A stretch of 64,000 nucleotides of DNA from Hyphomicrobiaceae bacterium (GCA_016793635.1 JAEUMD010000018.1:62001-126000); one strand, 5' to 3'; shown: positions 1 through 9,678, counted from the stretch's first letter. The notes: generated by a model not told the origin, from the letters alone. Made by a program: numbers and translations.

Positions 1-2343
1 CAATGTCCGCGGAATGGGCGTCGCCGAGAGCGTGAGAACGTGCACGTCCTCGCGCAGTTGCTTCAGGCGCTCCTTGTGGGTGACGCCGAAGTGCTGCTCC
101 TCGTCGATGATGAGGAGTCCGAGACGCGCGAATTGAATCTGCTTGCCGAGCAGCGCATGGGTACCGACGACGATGTCGATCTGCCCGCTTTTAAGACCGT
201 CTTTGACCTCGGCGAGATCCTTGGTGCCGACCAGCCGCGACGCCTGCGCGACTCGCACGGGCAGGCCGCGGAAGCGCTCCGAGAAGGTCTTGAAGTGCTG
301 GCGCGCGAGCAGAGTCGTCGGCACGACGACCGCGACCTGGAGACCATTGAGCGCGGCGACGAATGCGGCGCGTAAAGCCACCTCGGTCTTGCCGAAGCCG
401 ACGTCGCCGCAGACGAGGCGGTCCATCGGACGACCCGTTCCGAGATCCTCGACCACGGCATCGATGCTCGCCGCCTGGTCCTCCGTCTCCTCGTAGGGGA
501 AACGCGCGACGAACTCGTCGTAGGCGCCCGTCGGCGGCGAGATGGCGGGGGCCTCCTTCAACTGGCGCAACGCGGCGATCTTGATGAGCTCGGAGGCGAT
601 CTCCTGCAACCGCTTCGTCAACCGCGCCTTGCGCGATTGCCACGCGGCTCCGCCGAGCTTGTCGAGCTGCGCCGTGCCGTCATCCGTACCGTAGCGCGAC
701 AGAAGCTCGATGTTCTCGACCGGCAGGAACAGCTTGTCGCCGCCCTGGTAGGTGATCTCCAGGCAGTCGTGCGGCGCGCCGAGCGCGGTGATCGTCTTCA
801 AGCCGGCGAAGCGACCAATGCCGTGATCTGCGTGAACGACGAGATCGCCGACCGACAGGCTCGTCGCCTCGGTCAGCACATCCGCCGCGCGCTTCGACTT
901 GCGCCGCGGCCGGACAAGCCGGTCACCGAGAATGTCCTGCTCGGCGATGAGCGCGATCTCGGGCGTCTCGAAGCCCTGCTCGATCCCGACCACCGCGAGC
1001 GCCGTGACATCGCCGGGCAGCGCCCTCACCTCGTCGAGGCTTTCGATCTTGCGCATCTCGCCGAGACCGTGATCGGCGAGCAGCCCCTGTAAACGCTCAC
1101 GCGCACCCGGCGTCCACGCGGCAACGACGACGCGGCGTTTGCCCGACTGGAGCTTGGCGATATGCGCGACGACGGCATCGAAGACATTAACGTCGCCCGA
1201 CTGGCGCTCGGGCGCGAACGAGCGGCCGGTTCTGCCATTCCAGGATCGCACGTTCGAAGCGGCCGGTTCCTCGAACGGCGTCAGGCGGTAGATCGGATGG
1301 GCATGGAGCGCCTTGGCCCAGGCGGCGCCGTCGAGGAACATGCGCTCCGGTGGCACCGGCTTGTAGGGCGGCGCTCCAAACGTCTCCTGCTCGCGCGCAT
1401 CGCGCCGTGCGTCGTAGTGCTCGGCGATCAGCTCGAAGCGCTGGCGAAGCGCGTCGTCGGCCATGTGATCGAAGCTGACCGATGCGCCCGGCAGATAATC
1501 GAGCACCGTTTCGAGACGCTCGTGGAACAGCGGCAGCCAGTGCTCTTGCCCGGGGTAGCGCTGCCCAGCGCTCACAGCTTCATAGAGCGGGTCGTCACCG
1601 GTGGCGCCACCGAACAGCTCGACATAGCGACGGCGGAAAAGCGCCGTCGCCTCGTCGCCGAACGCCACCTCTGACATGGCGAGCAGCACGAGCTTCTGCA
1701 CCGGCTTCATGGTCCGCTGCGTCTCGGGATCGAACGTCTTGATGCTCTCGAGGGTATCGCCGAAGAAATCGAGACGGACCGGCGCCGAGCGCCCCGGCGA
1801 GAAGAGATCGAGGATGCCGCCCCTGACCGCGTATTCGCCGGGCTCCATCACCGTGCCGGTGCGCTGATACCCGAACAACTGCAAGCGCTCTGTGAGACGC
1901 TTGAGGTCGACGCGCTGCCCCGGCGCCACCTGCTTCATGGCCCGGCGAACGAAATCGCGCGGGGGCACGCGCTGCAGAACGGCGTTGATGGTCGTCAACA
2001 CGATGGTCGGCTGCTTGCGGGCGGCAACCGCGAGCTTGGCGAGGGTCGCCATACGCTCCGCGACGATATCGGAATTCGGGCCGACGCGATCGTAGGGAAC
2101 CGTATCCCACGCCGGCAGTGACATCACGCGCACGCTGCCCGCGAAGAAAGCAAGCTGCTGACGCAGCGCTTCCATGCGCCGGTCGTCACGCGCAACGTGG
2201 ACGAGCGTCGAGCCGCCCTCAGTGGTGCTCTCCTGGCGCACGAGATCGGCGAGCACCAGCGCGTCGAGGCCCTCGGGCACGCTCGAGAGAATGAGGTCGC
2301 CGCGCGCGGACGCGCCATCGGGCTCTACGACTTTGCTCGGCAC
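1..2343 (-). CDS. mfd: Transcription-repair coupling factor Mfd, N-terminal 781 residues (cut by window edge)
   Basis: Mfd is a DNA translocase that removes stalled RNA polymerase from lesions and recruits UvrA. The gene runs off the left edge, so about 781 of the usual 1150 or so residues are visible. The reading frame stays open and shows the N-terminal UvrB-like region, then the helicase core: Walker A GDVGFGKT at about residues 646-653, the DEEQ box at about 747-750, and the motif III segment LSATPIPRTL at the edge. The RecG/translocation and C-terminal domains lie outside. A GTG at 2343 is the likely start: it follows AAGGAG by 12 nt and no nearer in-frame ATG exists. sdhE lies immediately upstream on the same strand and recG is divergent, a common alphaproteobacterial arrangement. 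Confidence 0.97.
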   Translation of the reverse strand, partial: MPSKVVEPDGASARGDLILSSVPEGLDALVLADLVRQESTTEGGSTLVHVARDDRRMEALRQQLAFFAGSVRVMSLPAWDTVPYDRVGPNSDIVAERMATLAKLAVAARKQPTIVLTTINAVLQRVPPRDFVRRAMKQVAPGQRVDLKRLTERLQLFGYQRTGTVMEPGEYAVRGGILDLFSPGRSAPVRLDFFGDTLESIKTFDPETQRTMKPVQKLVLLAMSEVAFGDEATALFRRRYVELFGGATGDDPLYEAVSAGQRYPGQEHWLPLFHERLETVLDYLPGASVSFDHMADDALRQRFELIAEHYDARRDAREQETFGAPPYKPVPPERMFLDGAAWAKALHAHPIYRLTPFEEPAASNVRSWNGRTGRSFAPERQSGDVNVFDAVVAHIAKLQSGKRRVVVAAWTPGARERLQGLLADHGLGEMRKIESLDEVRALPGDVTALAVVGIEQGFETPEIALIAEQDILGDRLVRPRRKSKRAADVLTEATSLSVGDLVVHADHGIGRFAGLKTITALGAPHDCLEITYQGGDKLFLPVENIELLSRYGTDDGTAQLDKLGGAAWQSRKARLTKRLQEIASELIKIAALRQLKEAPAISPPTGAYDEFVARFPYEETEDQAASIDAVVEDLGTGRPMDRLVCGDVGFGKTEVALRAAFVAALNGLQVAVVVPTTLLARQHFKTFSERFRGLPVRVAQASRLVGTKDLAEVKDGLKSGQIDIVVGTHALLGKQIQFARLGLLIIDEEQHFGVTHKERLKQLREDVHVLTLSATPIPRTL

Positions 2344-2398
2344 GTGTCTTCGATGCTCCTTGGTGTGACGGTGCGGCTATGGCAGCGCAGGTTCTCGA

Positions 2399-2680
2399 CT
2401 ACGACGAGGCGCGGTCGTCGCCGAGCCCATGGAACGACCTCAGATCCGCCACCAGGTCGCGGAACACGCTGCCCTCCGCCAGCGACGGATCAAGTATCCA
2501 TCGTTGCAGTTCGACGTCGGACATCTCGAGCATCGCTTCGAAACGGTCGAGCGCCGCGCCATCGAGCTGATCGAGGGTGGCGTCGGCATAGCGACCGACC
2601 AGCCAATCCATCTCTTTCGTTCCGCGATGGTTGGCGCGGTAGGCCGCGCGGCGGCGGCGGGTTTCGGTGTCGCTCGTCAC
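2399..2680 (-). CDS. sdhE: FAD assembly factor SdhE (succinate dehydrogenase assembly factor 2 family)
   Basis: This 93-residue protein belongs to the SdhE/YgfY (DUF339) family, which promotes covalent FAD attachment to the flavoprotein subunit SdhA of succinate dehydrogenase in the cytoplasm. The family signature RGxxE is present at residues 19-23 (RGTKE), followed by the helical core with the acidic and hydrophobic spacing normal for the family. Length is typical. It lies directly upstream of mfd on the same strand, 55 bp away, and is divergent from recG across about 236 bp that must hold both promoters. The sdh operon itself is not in this window. Confidence 0.93.
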   Translation of the reverse strand: MTSDTETRRRRAAYRANHRGTKEMDWLVGRYADATLDQLDGAALDRFEAMLEMSDVELQRWILDPSLAEGSVFRDLVADLRSFHGLGDDRASS

Positions 2681-2916
2681 GTCCAGCCTCGTAAGTCTGT
2701 TGGCAACCCCGGCCCGCGCTTGACGGCCGGGTTCTGGCCCGCTTTGCTCCAGGCCCCGCCGGGCGTGGTATACCGCCCCCGCCCGGTCCGCAAGGTTTCG
2801 GGCGCGCCTCCGCTATCCGAGGCGCCACCGGGAAAGGTGCCGTGCTGGTTCATGCCTGCGCTTCTCCGACGCGGGCGGCCCAGTACGAACAGACCCGAGG
2901 GATCATCCTGGTTACC

Positions 2917-5031
2917 ATGCGCCCGAGCGAGCTCCAGCCTCTGTTCGCCTCCGCCCAGTCCCTCACGGGAATTGGTCCGCGCATTGCGCTGCTCTTGAAA
3001 AAGGCGCTCGTACTGCCGCCTGGAATCGTCGAGGCCCGCGTGCTCGACGTGCTCTGGCACCTGCCGACCGGCGTCATCGACCGGCGCGCCGAACCGCATG
3101 TCGCCGACGCTGTCGCCGGCGCCATCGTCACACTCAAGGTCCGCGTGCTGAAGCACAAGGCGCCGCCGCGCGGCAACGCCAAGGCTCCTTACAAGGTGAC
3201 CGTGGAAGACGATACCGGCCGGCTCGATCTCGTCTTCTTCCACGCCGAGCGCAAATTCATCGAGCGCCAGCTTCCAGAGGGCGAGACGCGCTATGTCTCG
3301 GGGCGCGTCGAGCGCTATGGCGACGTTTTGCAGATGGCGCATCCCGACTACATCGTCGCCGAGGACGCGCGCAGCGACCTGCCGTTGCTAGAGCCTGTCT
3401 ATCCGTTGACCGCCGGCCTCTCCGGCAAGGTGCTGGTGAAGGCGGCGCGGCAGGCGCTCGAGCGCATACCGCCGCTGCCCGAATGGCAGCGTCCCGACTG
3501 GCTGGCGGAGCGCGGCTGGCCGACGTTCTCCGAAGCGATCCAGAGGTTGCACAGCCCGACCGACGCCAGCGACGTCTCGGCGGCCTCGAAGCCTTGGCAG
3601 CGGCTCGCCTACGACGAGCTGCTCTCCGGTCAATTGGCACTCGGTCTCGTGCGCCGTCGCGTCAAAGCCCAGCGCGGGCGTGCGGTGGCGGGTGACGGGC
3701 GCATCCGCGCGAAGATCCTCGCCGCCCTGCCGTTCGCCCTCACCGGCTCGCAGCAGACCGCACTTCGCGAGATCGAGGCCGACATCGCCGCGCCGTTCCG
3801 CATGCTGCGCCTGCTGCAAGGCGACGTCGGCTCGGGCAAGACCGTCGTCGCATTGATGAGCATGGCCATCGCAGTCGAGGCCGGTGCACAAGCCTGCCTG
3901 ATGGCGCCGACAGAAGTTCTTGCCCGCCAGCACCTCGATACTATCCAACCCCTCGCCGACGCCGCAGGGCTCACGGTCGCGGTGCTCACGGGCCGCGAGA
4001 AGGGGCGCGCGCGGCGTGAGACGCTCGAGCGCCTCGCGGACGGCGCGATCGACATCGTCATCGGCACGCACGCACTGTTCCAAGAGGACGTCACGTTTCG
4101 CGATCTCGCTTTCGCCGTGATCGACGAACAGCACCGTTTCGGCGTGCACCAGCGGCTGGCACTCCAGGCCAAGGGCGGCGACGGCGGCGCCAACGTGCTC
4201 GTGATGACGGCGACACCCATTCCGCGCACGCTGCTGATGACGCATTACGGCGATCTCGACGCCTCGCGCCTCACCGAGAAGCCAGCCGGCCGCAAGCCCA
4301 TCGTCACACGCGCAGTGCCGCTCGACGCCATCGAGCGCGTCATCGAGCGCATCAAGGTGCAACTCGCCGAGGGGGCGCAGGTCTACTGGGTCTGCCCGCT
4401 AATCGAGAGCTCGGAGAAGTCTGATCTCGCCGCCGCCGAGGAGCGCCACGCGCATCTCGTCCAGCACCTCGGCGATTGCGTCGGCCTGCTGCACGGCGCG
4501 ATGGCGGCCGACGCCAAGGACGAGACGATGGCCGCGTTCTCCGCAAACCGCCTCAAGGTGCTCGTGGCGACGACCGTGATCGAGGTCGGCGTCAATGTGC
4601 CGAACGCCAACATCATGGTGATCGAGCATGCCGAGCGCTTCGGCCTAGCGCAATTACATCAGCTCCGCGGACGAGTCGGGCGTGGCGCGCGAGAGAGCTT
4701 CTGCCTGCTGCTCTACAAGGCGCCGCTCGGCCAGATCGCGGAGCAGCGTCTCGACATGATGTGCGCGACCGAGGACGGATTCCTCATCGCCGAGAAGGAC
4801 CTCGAACTGCGTGGTGGCGGCGAAGTGCTCGGCGCGCGCCAATCCGGCCTGCCGGAGTTCCGCGTCGCCAACGTGCCGGGTTTCGAGACATTGCTCGCGG
4901 TCGCGCGCGACGACGCGCAATTGATCCTCGACACCGATCCGCAGCTCGAAAGCGAGCGCGGCCATGCACTGCGGACACTCCTCTATTTGTTCGAGGCCGA
5001 CGAAGCCGCGCGGTTGTTCCGGGCAGCGTAA
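2917..5031 (+). CDS. recG: ATP-dependent DNA helicase RecG
   Basis: RecG is a monomeric superfamily 2 helicase that reverses stalled replication forks and branch-migrates Holliday junctions. From the ATG at 2917 the product has 704 residues, the normal family length. The N-terminal wedge (OB-fold) region precedes the helicase core with Walker A GDVGSGKT at residues 302-309 and the DEQH box at 403-406, then motif III (MTATPIPRTL) and a helicase C domain ending with the TRG-type region. An in-frame start at 2842 would add 25 residues that do not look like RecG, so 2917 was preferred. It is divergent from sdhE and mfd. No clear terminator follows. Confidence 0.97.
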   Translation: MRPSELQPLFASAQSLTGIGPRIALLLKKALVLPPGIVEARVLDVLWHLPTGVIDRRAEPHVADAVAGAIVTLKVRVLKHKAPPRGNAKAPYKVTVEDDTGRLDLVFFHAERKFIERQLPEGETRYVSGRVERYGDVLQMAHPDYIVAEDARSDLPLLEPVYPLTAGLSGKVLVKAARQALERIPPLPEWQRPDWLAERGWPTFSEAIQRLHSPTDASDVSAASKPWQRLAYDELLSGQLALGLVRRRVKAQRGRAVAGDGRIRAKILAALPFALTGSQQTALREIEADIAAPFRMLRLLQGDVGSGKTVVALMSMAIAVEAGAQACLMAPTEVLARQHLDTIQPLADAAGLTVAVLTGREKGRARRETLERLADGAIDIVIGTHALFQEDVTFRDLAFAVIDEQHRFGVHQRLALQAKGGDGGANVLVMTATPIPRTLLMTHYGDLDASRLTEKPAGRKPIVTRAVPLDAIERVIERIKVQLAEGAQVYWVCPLIESSEKSDLAAAEERHAHLVQHLGDCVGLLHGAMAADAKDETMAAFSANRLKVLVATTVIEVGVNVPNANIMVIEHAERFGLAQLHQLRGRVGRGARESFCLLLYKAPLGQIAEQRLDMMCATEDGFLIAEKDLELRGGGEVLGARQSGLPEFRVANVPGFETLLAVARDDAQLILDTDPQLESERGHALRTLLYLFEADEAARLFRAA

Positions 5032-5179
5032 GCGAGATGGATCGATTGCCGTCGAACACGCCTTGGCATGGCAACGCGAAGGCGCGGCCGCATTCGGGGC
5101 AACGTGACGCTGCCACCGAAGGGACGCTGGAATGGAAGGAAAAAGTCGGCCTCAAACCGCGCCAACGGCTACGCTTGGT

Positions 5180-5479
5180 TCAGAAGCAAAGCCAGGGGCC
5201 CAAGCAGGTCTTGGGAGTCCCGCCCTTGCAGGCCAACTGCGAGGAGTGACACGTAATCATCGCCGATTCTGTCTTGCAGGTCGTGCGCACCGGTCCCTTC
5301 CCCAAGAGACCCCGCCCGGCAAGCGTGTTCTTGAGAGCGTTGGTAGAGAAAAGCACGGCGGCATCGTGGGTGAAGTTCTGTCCCATAGCTGCAACCCTGG
5401 TGCAATCAGCGGCATAAGCCGTCGCCGAAAGTGCACACAGCATGAACGTCGCCACCAAACCGGATTTGAACACCTGCAT
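5180..5479 (-). CDS. Small secreted hypothetical protein
   Basis: This 99-residue product is not recognised as a named family. It begins with a clear Sec signal peptide: a short basic start, a hydrophobic core and an AYA-A cleavage site near residue 23. The mature part holds several cysteines that could form disulfides in the periplasm. The start is fixed by a strong ribosome binding site (GGAGGGGG, about 2-10 nt upstream of the ATG at 5479); a start five codons upstream is less likely. It converges on recG. A short palindrome at 5524-5539, 45 bp upstream of the start, could be an operator but this is unproven. Confidence 0.75.
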   Translation of the reverse strand: MQVFKSGLVATFMLCALSATAYAADCTRVAAMGQNFTHDAAVLFSTNALKNTLAGRGLLGKGPVRTTCKTESAMITCHSSQLACKGGTPKTCLGPWLCF

Positions 5480-5523
5480 TGCCCCCTCCAACAAAAGAAG
5501 TTCAGGCGAACGCTAGTTGAGTG

Positions 5524-5539
5524 CTTGGCACTTGCCAAG
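5524..5539. repeat. Short palindrome upstream of the small secreted protein gene
   Basis: CTTGGCA and TGCCAAG are separated by 2 nt. It lies 45 bp upstream of the start codon at 5479, a position suitable for an operator, but only this one copy is seen. Confidence 0.3.
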
Positions 5540-5729
5540 TCACGGATCGTGGCTGTTCGGAAATATACCCGCAAAGCGCTGTCCGTCCTGCTGCGCGGCT
5601 ACGCGTTCGCTTCCGATTTCGACGTCAGCAACAAATCTGGCCTCATTCGGGCAAAGAGACTCGGTGACGGCGGCACTTGCACGTTCTCGTGCACGGTGAT
5701 GGCCAGGGTCGTCTGAGTCGACCAAGGCC

Positions 5730-5967
5730 ATGACGACGAGTGATCAAGCCGCGCCCACGCGTGGATCCGTCGCCCCTACCACCCACGAGCAAATTGATGC
5801 CGGTTCGATAAGGGAAGAGTTCAGCGAGCGCTGGTGCGCGCTCGCTGCAACGCTCAGGGCTTCCAGCGCTACTTCAAGCTGTCCGCGCGATCACCCAGCT
5901 TGAATACGACCGCTGTATGGAGTGTCTGAACGATCGGATCGAAGTTGATACTATTTGCGGCCGGTGA
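5730..5967 (+). pseudogene. Possible frameshifted small coding region (weak)
   Basis: An ATG at 5730 opens a 57-codon frame with a hydrophilic start (MTTSDQAAP) that ends at the TGA at 5901-5903. In the frame shifted by one, from about 5850, a peptide of protein-like composition continues (LLQAVRAITQLEYDRCMECL and more) to a TGA at 5965-5967. A single indel between about 5845 and 5880 would join them into a protein of about 79 residues. The joint region overlaps the hairpin at 5822-5847. No family is recognised and there is no strong ribosome binding site, so this may be chance. Confidence 0.18.
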
Positions 5968-5994
5968 CGTGCCCCCACATCCCCCGCAATCTCG

Positions 5995-6879
5995 TCAGAT
6001 CGGGCGACCCGTGTCGTCGGTGCGGTCGGACTGATCCTCGAAACGGTTCATGAAGGCCGCCGCTGTGCCGTCGGAGCGAACGGCTATGGTGATGCCGTCG
6101 TGCCAGATTCCATTTTCGCGCGCGAACCCGCCGCCAATGATGTCCCCCTGGTTCTGATGCACGTTGTGCAGCCCCTTCTCGTGGGATTCGTCATTGAAGT
6201 TCTCGCCCATCACGATCACGCGCACGGCGCCTTGCAACACCGCCTCGAGATCGAGGAGCGCGGCGCCGCTGGTTCCGACGTTCCAAGGCGGACGCACGGC
6301 AATCACATGCCCCGCGCTACCGCCGAACCGCATCGGCGTGCTCATGTGAATCTGCGGCTGACCGGCCGGCCGGCGGACGATCCGAGCCGCACTGTCCCCG
6401 CCTGCGATGCCGCGCATGGCGCGTCGCTCGCCGACCGAGAACCCGGCGACGGATGCCCCATCCAGTGGACGCCGGTGCGGCAGCAGCTCACCCAGGTGCT
6501 CCTCAGGTGGAAACGGATAAGACGGCGGCACGGGCGTTGGAATTTCGGGGAGGTAGATCAGGTCGTAGAGCCGCAGATCGCGGATGTAGTCGGTGCCGCC
6601 GTTGCCCGGCACCGCGATCGTCTCCGGTGCGACGAGCTGGTGGCGTCCGTCGGGCAGAGCGAGCAGGTTACTCCACTCGCTGACCCGCAGCGGCTGAATG
6701 CGCCAGCGCAGCGGTTCTGAATCGAGGCGCGTGTCGACATCGACGGCACAGCGATAGGAACCTTCGGGTGTACCGACCCAGAGCATACCGTGCCGGTAAC
6801 GGCCGAAACCGATCGGTCCTTCCGCCTGAAAATCATCGAGGCTGCCGAGGACGACTGCAAATCCATGGCTGAAAGGCAT
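5995..6879 (-). CDS. DUF2278 (YukJ-like) family protein
   Basis: The 294-residue product matches the DUF2278/YukJ family by its overall plan and by the conserved block GLHNVHQNQGD near residue 240, preceded by an I/V-rich strand and GENFNDESHEKG. The biochemical role of the family is unknown; it is soluble and has no signal peptide. The central region is proline-rich (IPTPVPPSYP). It is followed on the same strand by nothing close; upstream lies the divergent gap before the DUF502 gene end at 6923, so the two are same-strand neighbours with 43 bp between them and could be cotranscribed. Confidence 0.8.
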   Translation of the reverse strand: MPFSHGFAVVLGSLDDFQAEGPIGFGRYRHGMLWVGTPEGSYRCAVDVDTRLDSEPLRWRIQPLRVSEWSNLLALPDGRHQLVAPETIAVPGNGGTDYIRDLRLYDLIYLPEIPTPVPPSYPFPPEEHLGELLPHRRPLDGASVAGFSVGERRAMRGIAGGDSAARIVRRPAGQPQIHMSTPMRFGGSAGHVIAVRPPWNVGTSGAALLDLEAVLQGAVRVIVMGENFNDESHEKGLHNVHQNQGDIIGGGFARENGIWHDGITIAVRSDGTAAAFMNRFEDQSDRTDDTGRPI

Positions 6880-6922
6880 TCGATTTCCCCGAAATATACT
6901 AGGCCGTTCGTATTCCCCTTGT

Positions 6923-7837
6923 TTAACGCCTCGGCCGCGGCTTGTTACGGCGCGCGCGGCGCATGGCCTCTGCGATCTCCGCGGGCGCGGCGGAGCCCTG
7001 CGCCCCTGTGGCGCCGGTCATACCCGCCATCGGCAAGTTGCCGCCGCCCGTGGCTCCAGTGCCTGATGTACCGAGACCGGACCCGCCCGCCGCGATCTGC
7101 TGCGGCGTCACCATGCCGCCCGAGATGATGATCTTCGCCGCGTCCTCCATCGTCATATTGAGGAACGTGACGTTCTCGCGTGGTACGAAGCAGACGAAGC
7201 CGGTGGGGGGCACGATGCCCGTCGGCATGAACACGTTGTAGAACTCCGCGTGTCCACCGGGCTTCGCGGCGGCGATCTCGCCGGCAGTCTCGCCAGTCAC
7301 GAAGACGAGGCTCCACAGCCCCTTCGAGGGAAACTCGATCAGCCCGACTTTCTGGAAAGCCTGCGTCGGCTCCGTCGCCGATACGACGCTCTCGAAAATC
7401 TGCTTCAGCGCGCGATAGACGTTGCGCACGATCGGCATGCGGCCGAGCATCAGCTCGCCGTAGCTGATGATGGTGCGCCCCAACAGGTTCGCGGCGAGCG
7501 CGCCGATCAAGGTCAGGCCACCGATGCCCACGATGAGGCCAACGCCTGGCACAGCGAACGGCAGGTAGGTGTCCGGCAGGTACTGCTTCGGCACGAACGG
7601 CTTGAACCAGTCGTCGGCGAAGTTCACCATCCACCAGATCAGATAGGCCGTGAGCGTGACGGGCCCGACGATCAGCAGGCCGGTCAGAAAGTAGTTCCGC
7701 ATCCGGGCACCGAGGTGCCAGGCGCGATCCTCTTCCTCGGCGAGCCGTTTCAAGCCCTCGCGGAGCTGGGCCTCGGTCTCTGAACGGGTTTTCTGATCGA
7801 GACGCGGCGATCGCTTTTCGGATGAAGGTTCGGCCAT
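6923..7837 (-). CDS. DUF502 family inner-membrane protein
   Basis: The protein (304 residues from the ATG at 7837) belongs to the DUF502 membrane family, often found near recG in Alphaproteobacteria, as here. A charged cytoplasmic N-terminus of about 50 residues is followed by two transmembrane segments (GLLIVGPVTLTAYLIWWMV and PGVGLIVGIGGLTLIGALA), then the conserved soluble domain with PIVRNVYRALKQ and FMPTGIVPPTGF-type motifs. The C-terminal 60 residues are Gly/Ala-rich low complexity ending in a basic tail. A GTG at 7882 in the same frame is an alternative start. Function is unknown; a role in membrane organisation is only inferred. Confidence 0.85.
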   Translation of the reverse strand: MAEPSSEKRSPRLDQKTRSETEAQLREGLKRLAEEEDRAWHLGARMRNYFLTGLLIVGPVTLTAYLIWWMVNFADDWFKPFVPKQYLPDTYLPFAVPGVGLIVGIGGLTLIGALAANLLGRTIISYGELMLGRMPIVRNVYRALKQIFESVVSATEPTQAFQKVGLIEFPSKGLWSLVFVTGETAGEIAAAKPGGHAEFYNVFMPTGIVPPTGFVCFVPRENVTFLNMTMEDAAKIIISGGMVTPQQIAAGGSGLGTSGTGATGGGNLPMAGMTGATGAQGSAAPAEIAEAMRRARRNKPRPRR

Positions 7838-8191
7838 GCGTCGCGCCTGCGAATCCTGCGGAAGGCCACGCAGGAGCGCCACCGCTCACGACGCCCGGCT
7901 GCGTGCCGAAGTTGCCTATGCGCCCGGTCGTTCGGCGCTTGCGCGCGACACTGGCGTTGCGACGCTAAAGCTTGGCTCCGTAGTGCGACGAAGTGCGAGA
8001 CCAAGAGTCAGGAACGGCGGCAACACGAGCATCATGCAGTTGTCAGTGCTCTTATTGATTCTGACATCTGCTCTGCCTGTCGTTGCACCGGGAGACGAAT
8101 GTCATCCGGACAAGACTAGCATAGTTTTGCGCGCCTTGGGACCGCAGCCGCGCGCTGGGCTGGTGTGCGCCCTGCCCAGCGCCTCAACTCG
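7838..8191. other. 354-bp gap upstream of the DUF502 gene
   Basis: No gene is supported. A spaced inverted repeat TGTCAG (8041-8046) and CTGACA (8061-8066) sits here. A plus-strand frame opening at 8034 begins like a signal peptide but runs antisense into the SPOR-like gene and was not accepted. Confidence 0.4.
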
Positions 8192-9085
8192 TCAGAGCGC
8201 GTTCCCGGTGAAGGTATCGACCACGCATGGCATGCCCTTCGCCAGCAGGCCCGCGCAGAGCGAACGGGCTTCTGCGTCCCCCGCAACCGGTCCCGCGATA
8301 AGTGCGAAGGGCGCCGAGGGCGGGCCACCCGCCACGTAGCGCGGCTCGAGCCCCGTGAGGTCGGCACCGAAGCGCTCGGTCATCAGGCTCCAGCTCAGCC
8401 GAAGGGCATCGATCGAGGGGCCGGTGGTAAGGCGAACGCCGACGTTCGGCCGCGCCGCCGGCTTCACCTCGGGTGCACCGAAGGTGATGGGGGTGGTGAA
8501 CGGGGATTCGGCCTTGGGCTTGGCAGCAGCCGCGGTCGCCGGGCTGGCGACACTGCCCGTCTCGATCGGCGACGACAGCGATGGCCTGAGCGCGGGTGCA
8601 TCAGGCCGGCGCGACGGCAGCGGCGGATCGACTGCCGCGGTCGTGAGCGGCGCGCCGTCGATGCCGATGGGAGAGGCATTCACGATCTCGATGCCGCCGG
8701 CCGTCACGCCCGCAGCTGGAGAAGCAGCATTGCCTCCTGCCACGCGCGGCTGGCGTGCATCGGCAAGATCCTGCTCAAGACCCGAGACGCGAAGCTCCAG
8801 TGTCTTGATTCGTGCTTCCCTCTCGGCAACCTGGTTGCGCAAGGCGGCCACGTCGGACGCCGCATAGCGCCCGGCATTTTCGTCGCTGGCCGTCGTTGCG
8901 CGCTGCCCCTGGTTGCCTTGGGGGGCGGACAAGGTCCGTCGCGTCATCCAATCCGGCATAAAGTCAGGCTGCACAGAGAGCGCCGCAAGGTAGGCGGCAG
9001 CAGCCAGCCCGAGCGCGATCCAGGCGACGATATAGCCGGCGCCAGTGCGCGGGCGGGGGCTCGGAACCGTCATCATGTCGATCAT
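8192..9085 (-). CDS. Membrane-anchored SPOR-like domain protein
   Basis: The 297-residue protein has a short cytoplasmic start, one transmembrane segment (about residues 17-36), a predicted coiled coil with regular acidic and basic heptads (about residues 75-110), a Pro/Ala/Ser-rich linker, and a C-terminal domain of about 75 residues resembling SPOR (peptidoglycan-binding sporulation-related repeat), with the pattern FALIAGPVAGDAEARSLCA and a final beta strand. SPOR domains bind glycan strands lacking stem peptides, often at the division site. It is divergent from glmU across about 590 bp. A second SPOR protein flanks the other side of glmU-glmS, which hints at a shared cell-wall context. 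Confidence 0.75.
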   Translation of the reverse strand: MIDMMTVPSPRPRTGAGYIVAWIALGLAAAAYLAALSVQPDFMPDWMTRRTLSAPQGNQGQRATTASDENAGRYAASDVAALRNQVAEREARIKTLELRVSGLEQDLADARQPRVAGGNAASPAAGVTAGGIEIVNASPIGIDGAPLTTAAVDPPLPSRRPDAPALRPSLSSPIETGSVASPATAAAAKPKAESPFTTPITFGAPEVKPAARPNVGVRLTTGPSIDALRLSWSLMTERFGADLTGLEPRYVAGGPPSAPFALIAGPVAGDAEARSLCAGLLAKGMPCVVDTFTGNAL

Positions 9086-9678
9086 ATATTCGCCAACCTG
9101 ACTTGGGCGGCCGCGCTGGCGGCCGGGAATGCTGCTCGATCGAAGCGCAGTGCCCCTTCATCGATGCGGCGGCGTCCGCAGGTACGGGGCGGCCGTTTGT
9201 GAACGGAGTTGCGCTTGCATGTCGTCGGAGCCTGATGCGAGTCGATCCGGCCGGTCAATTCGCGCCCGCCCGCGCCGAACGCGCGGCTGTGGACGGGTGC
9301 TCAGGCGCCTCAGCCGCCCCATCGCCCGGCGCACGGAACACCGGGGCTGGGAATGGTGTCGGAAGAAAATGCAACAAAGTTCAACTTGCACGCCGGGTCC
9401 GTCCTGGACCTGCCCGGGGGTTGCGGCGCCCCCGCGTTTCTGGCATCGGCTGGTTCCGCCCACCGCGGCCGTGTCGCGATGTGCAGGGTGTCGGCGGGAA
9501 CGTCGGCGGGCAGCGGCCGTCCAATGATTCCGCGCACCAGGGGAATCACATCAAATTGGCGGCGCCGATTTAGTCGGCATTCGGATCTTTGTGTCAGGGT
9601 GCCGGCCGCCGAACGGGAAGCTACCCACACGCTGTCACCTTCAGCGCGCGGGACGGCCCCCGGAGTGGCGAAGCGCGG
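9086..9678. other. 593-bp intergenic region between divergent genes
   Basis: This divergent gap must hold promoters for the SPOR-like gene (minus) and glmU (plus). Open frames exist on both strands but are short, arginine-rich and without ribosome binding sites. No structured RNA was recognised. Confidence 0.4.

Larger units (their letters stand above)
5480..5994. other. 515-bp gap; possible broken small gene and a hairpin
   Basis: No convincing intact gene is visible. The stretch holds the palindrome at 5524-5539, a possible frameshifted small coding region at 5730-5967, and a hairpin at 5822-5847 (9-bp stem CAGCGAGCG/CGCTCGCTG, 8-nt loop, no T-run). Confidence 0.5.

Noticed and set aside
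5037..5249. Small plus-strand frame after recG
   Set aside because: It overlaps the end of the minus-strand secreted protein gene, which has a signal peptide and a strong ribosome binding site; the plus frame has neither.
8034..8339. Plus-strand frame beginning like a signal peptide
   Set aside because: Its first part is hydrophobic, but it then runs antisense through the end of the SPOR-like gene and has no ribosome binding site.
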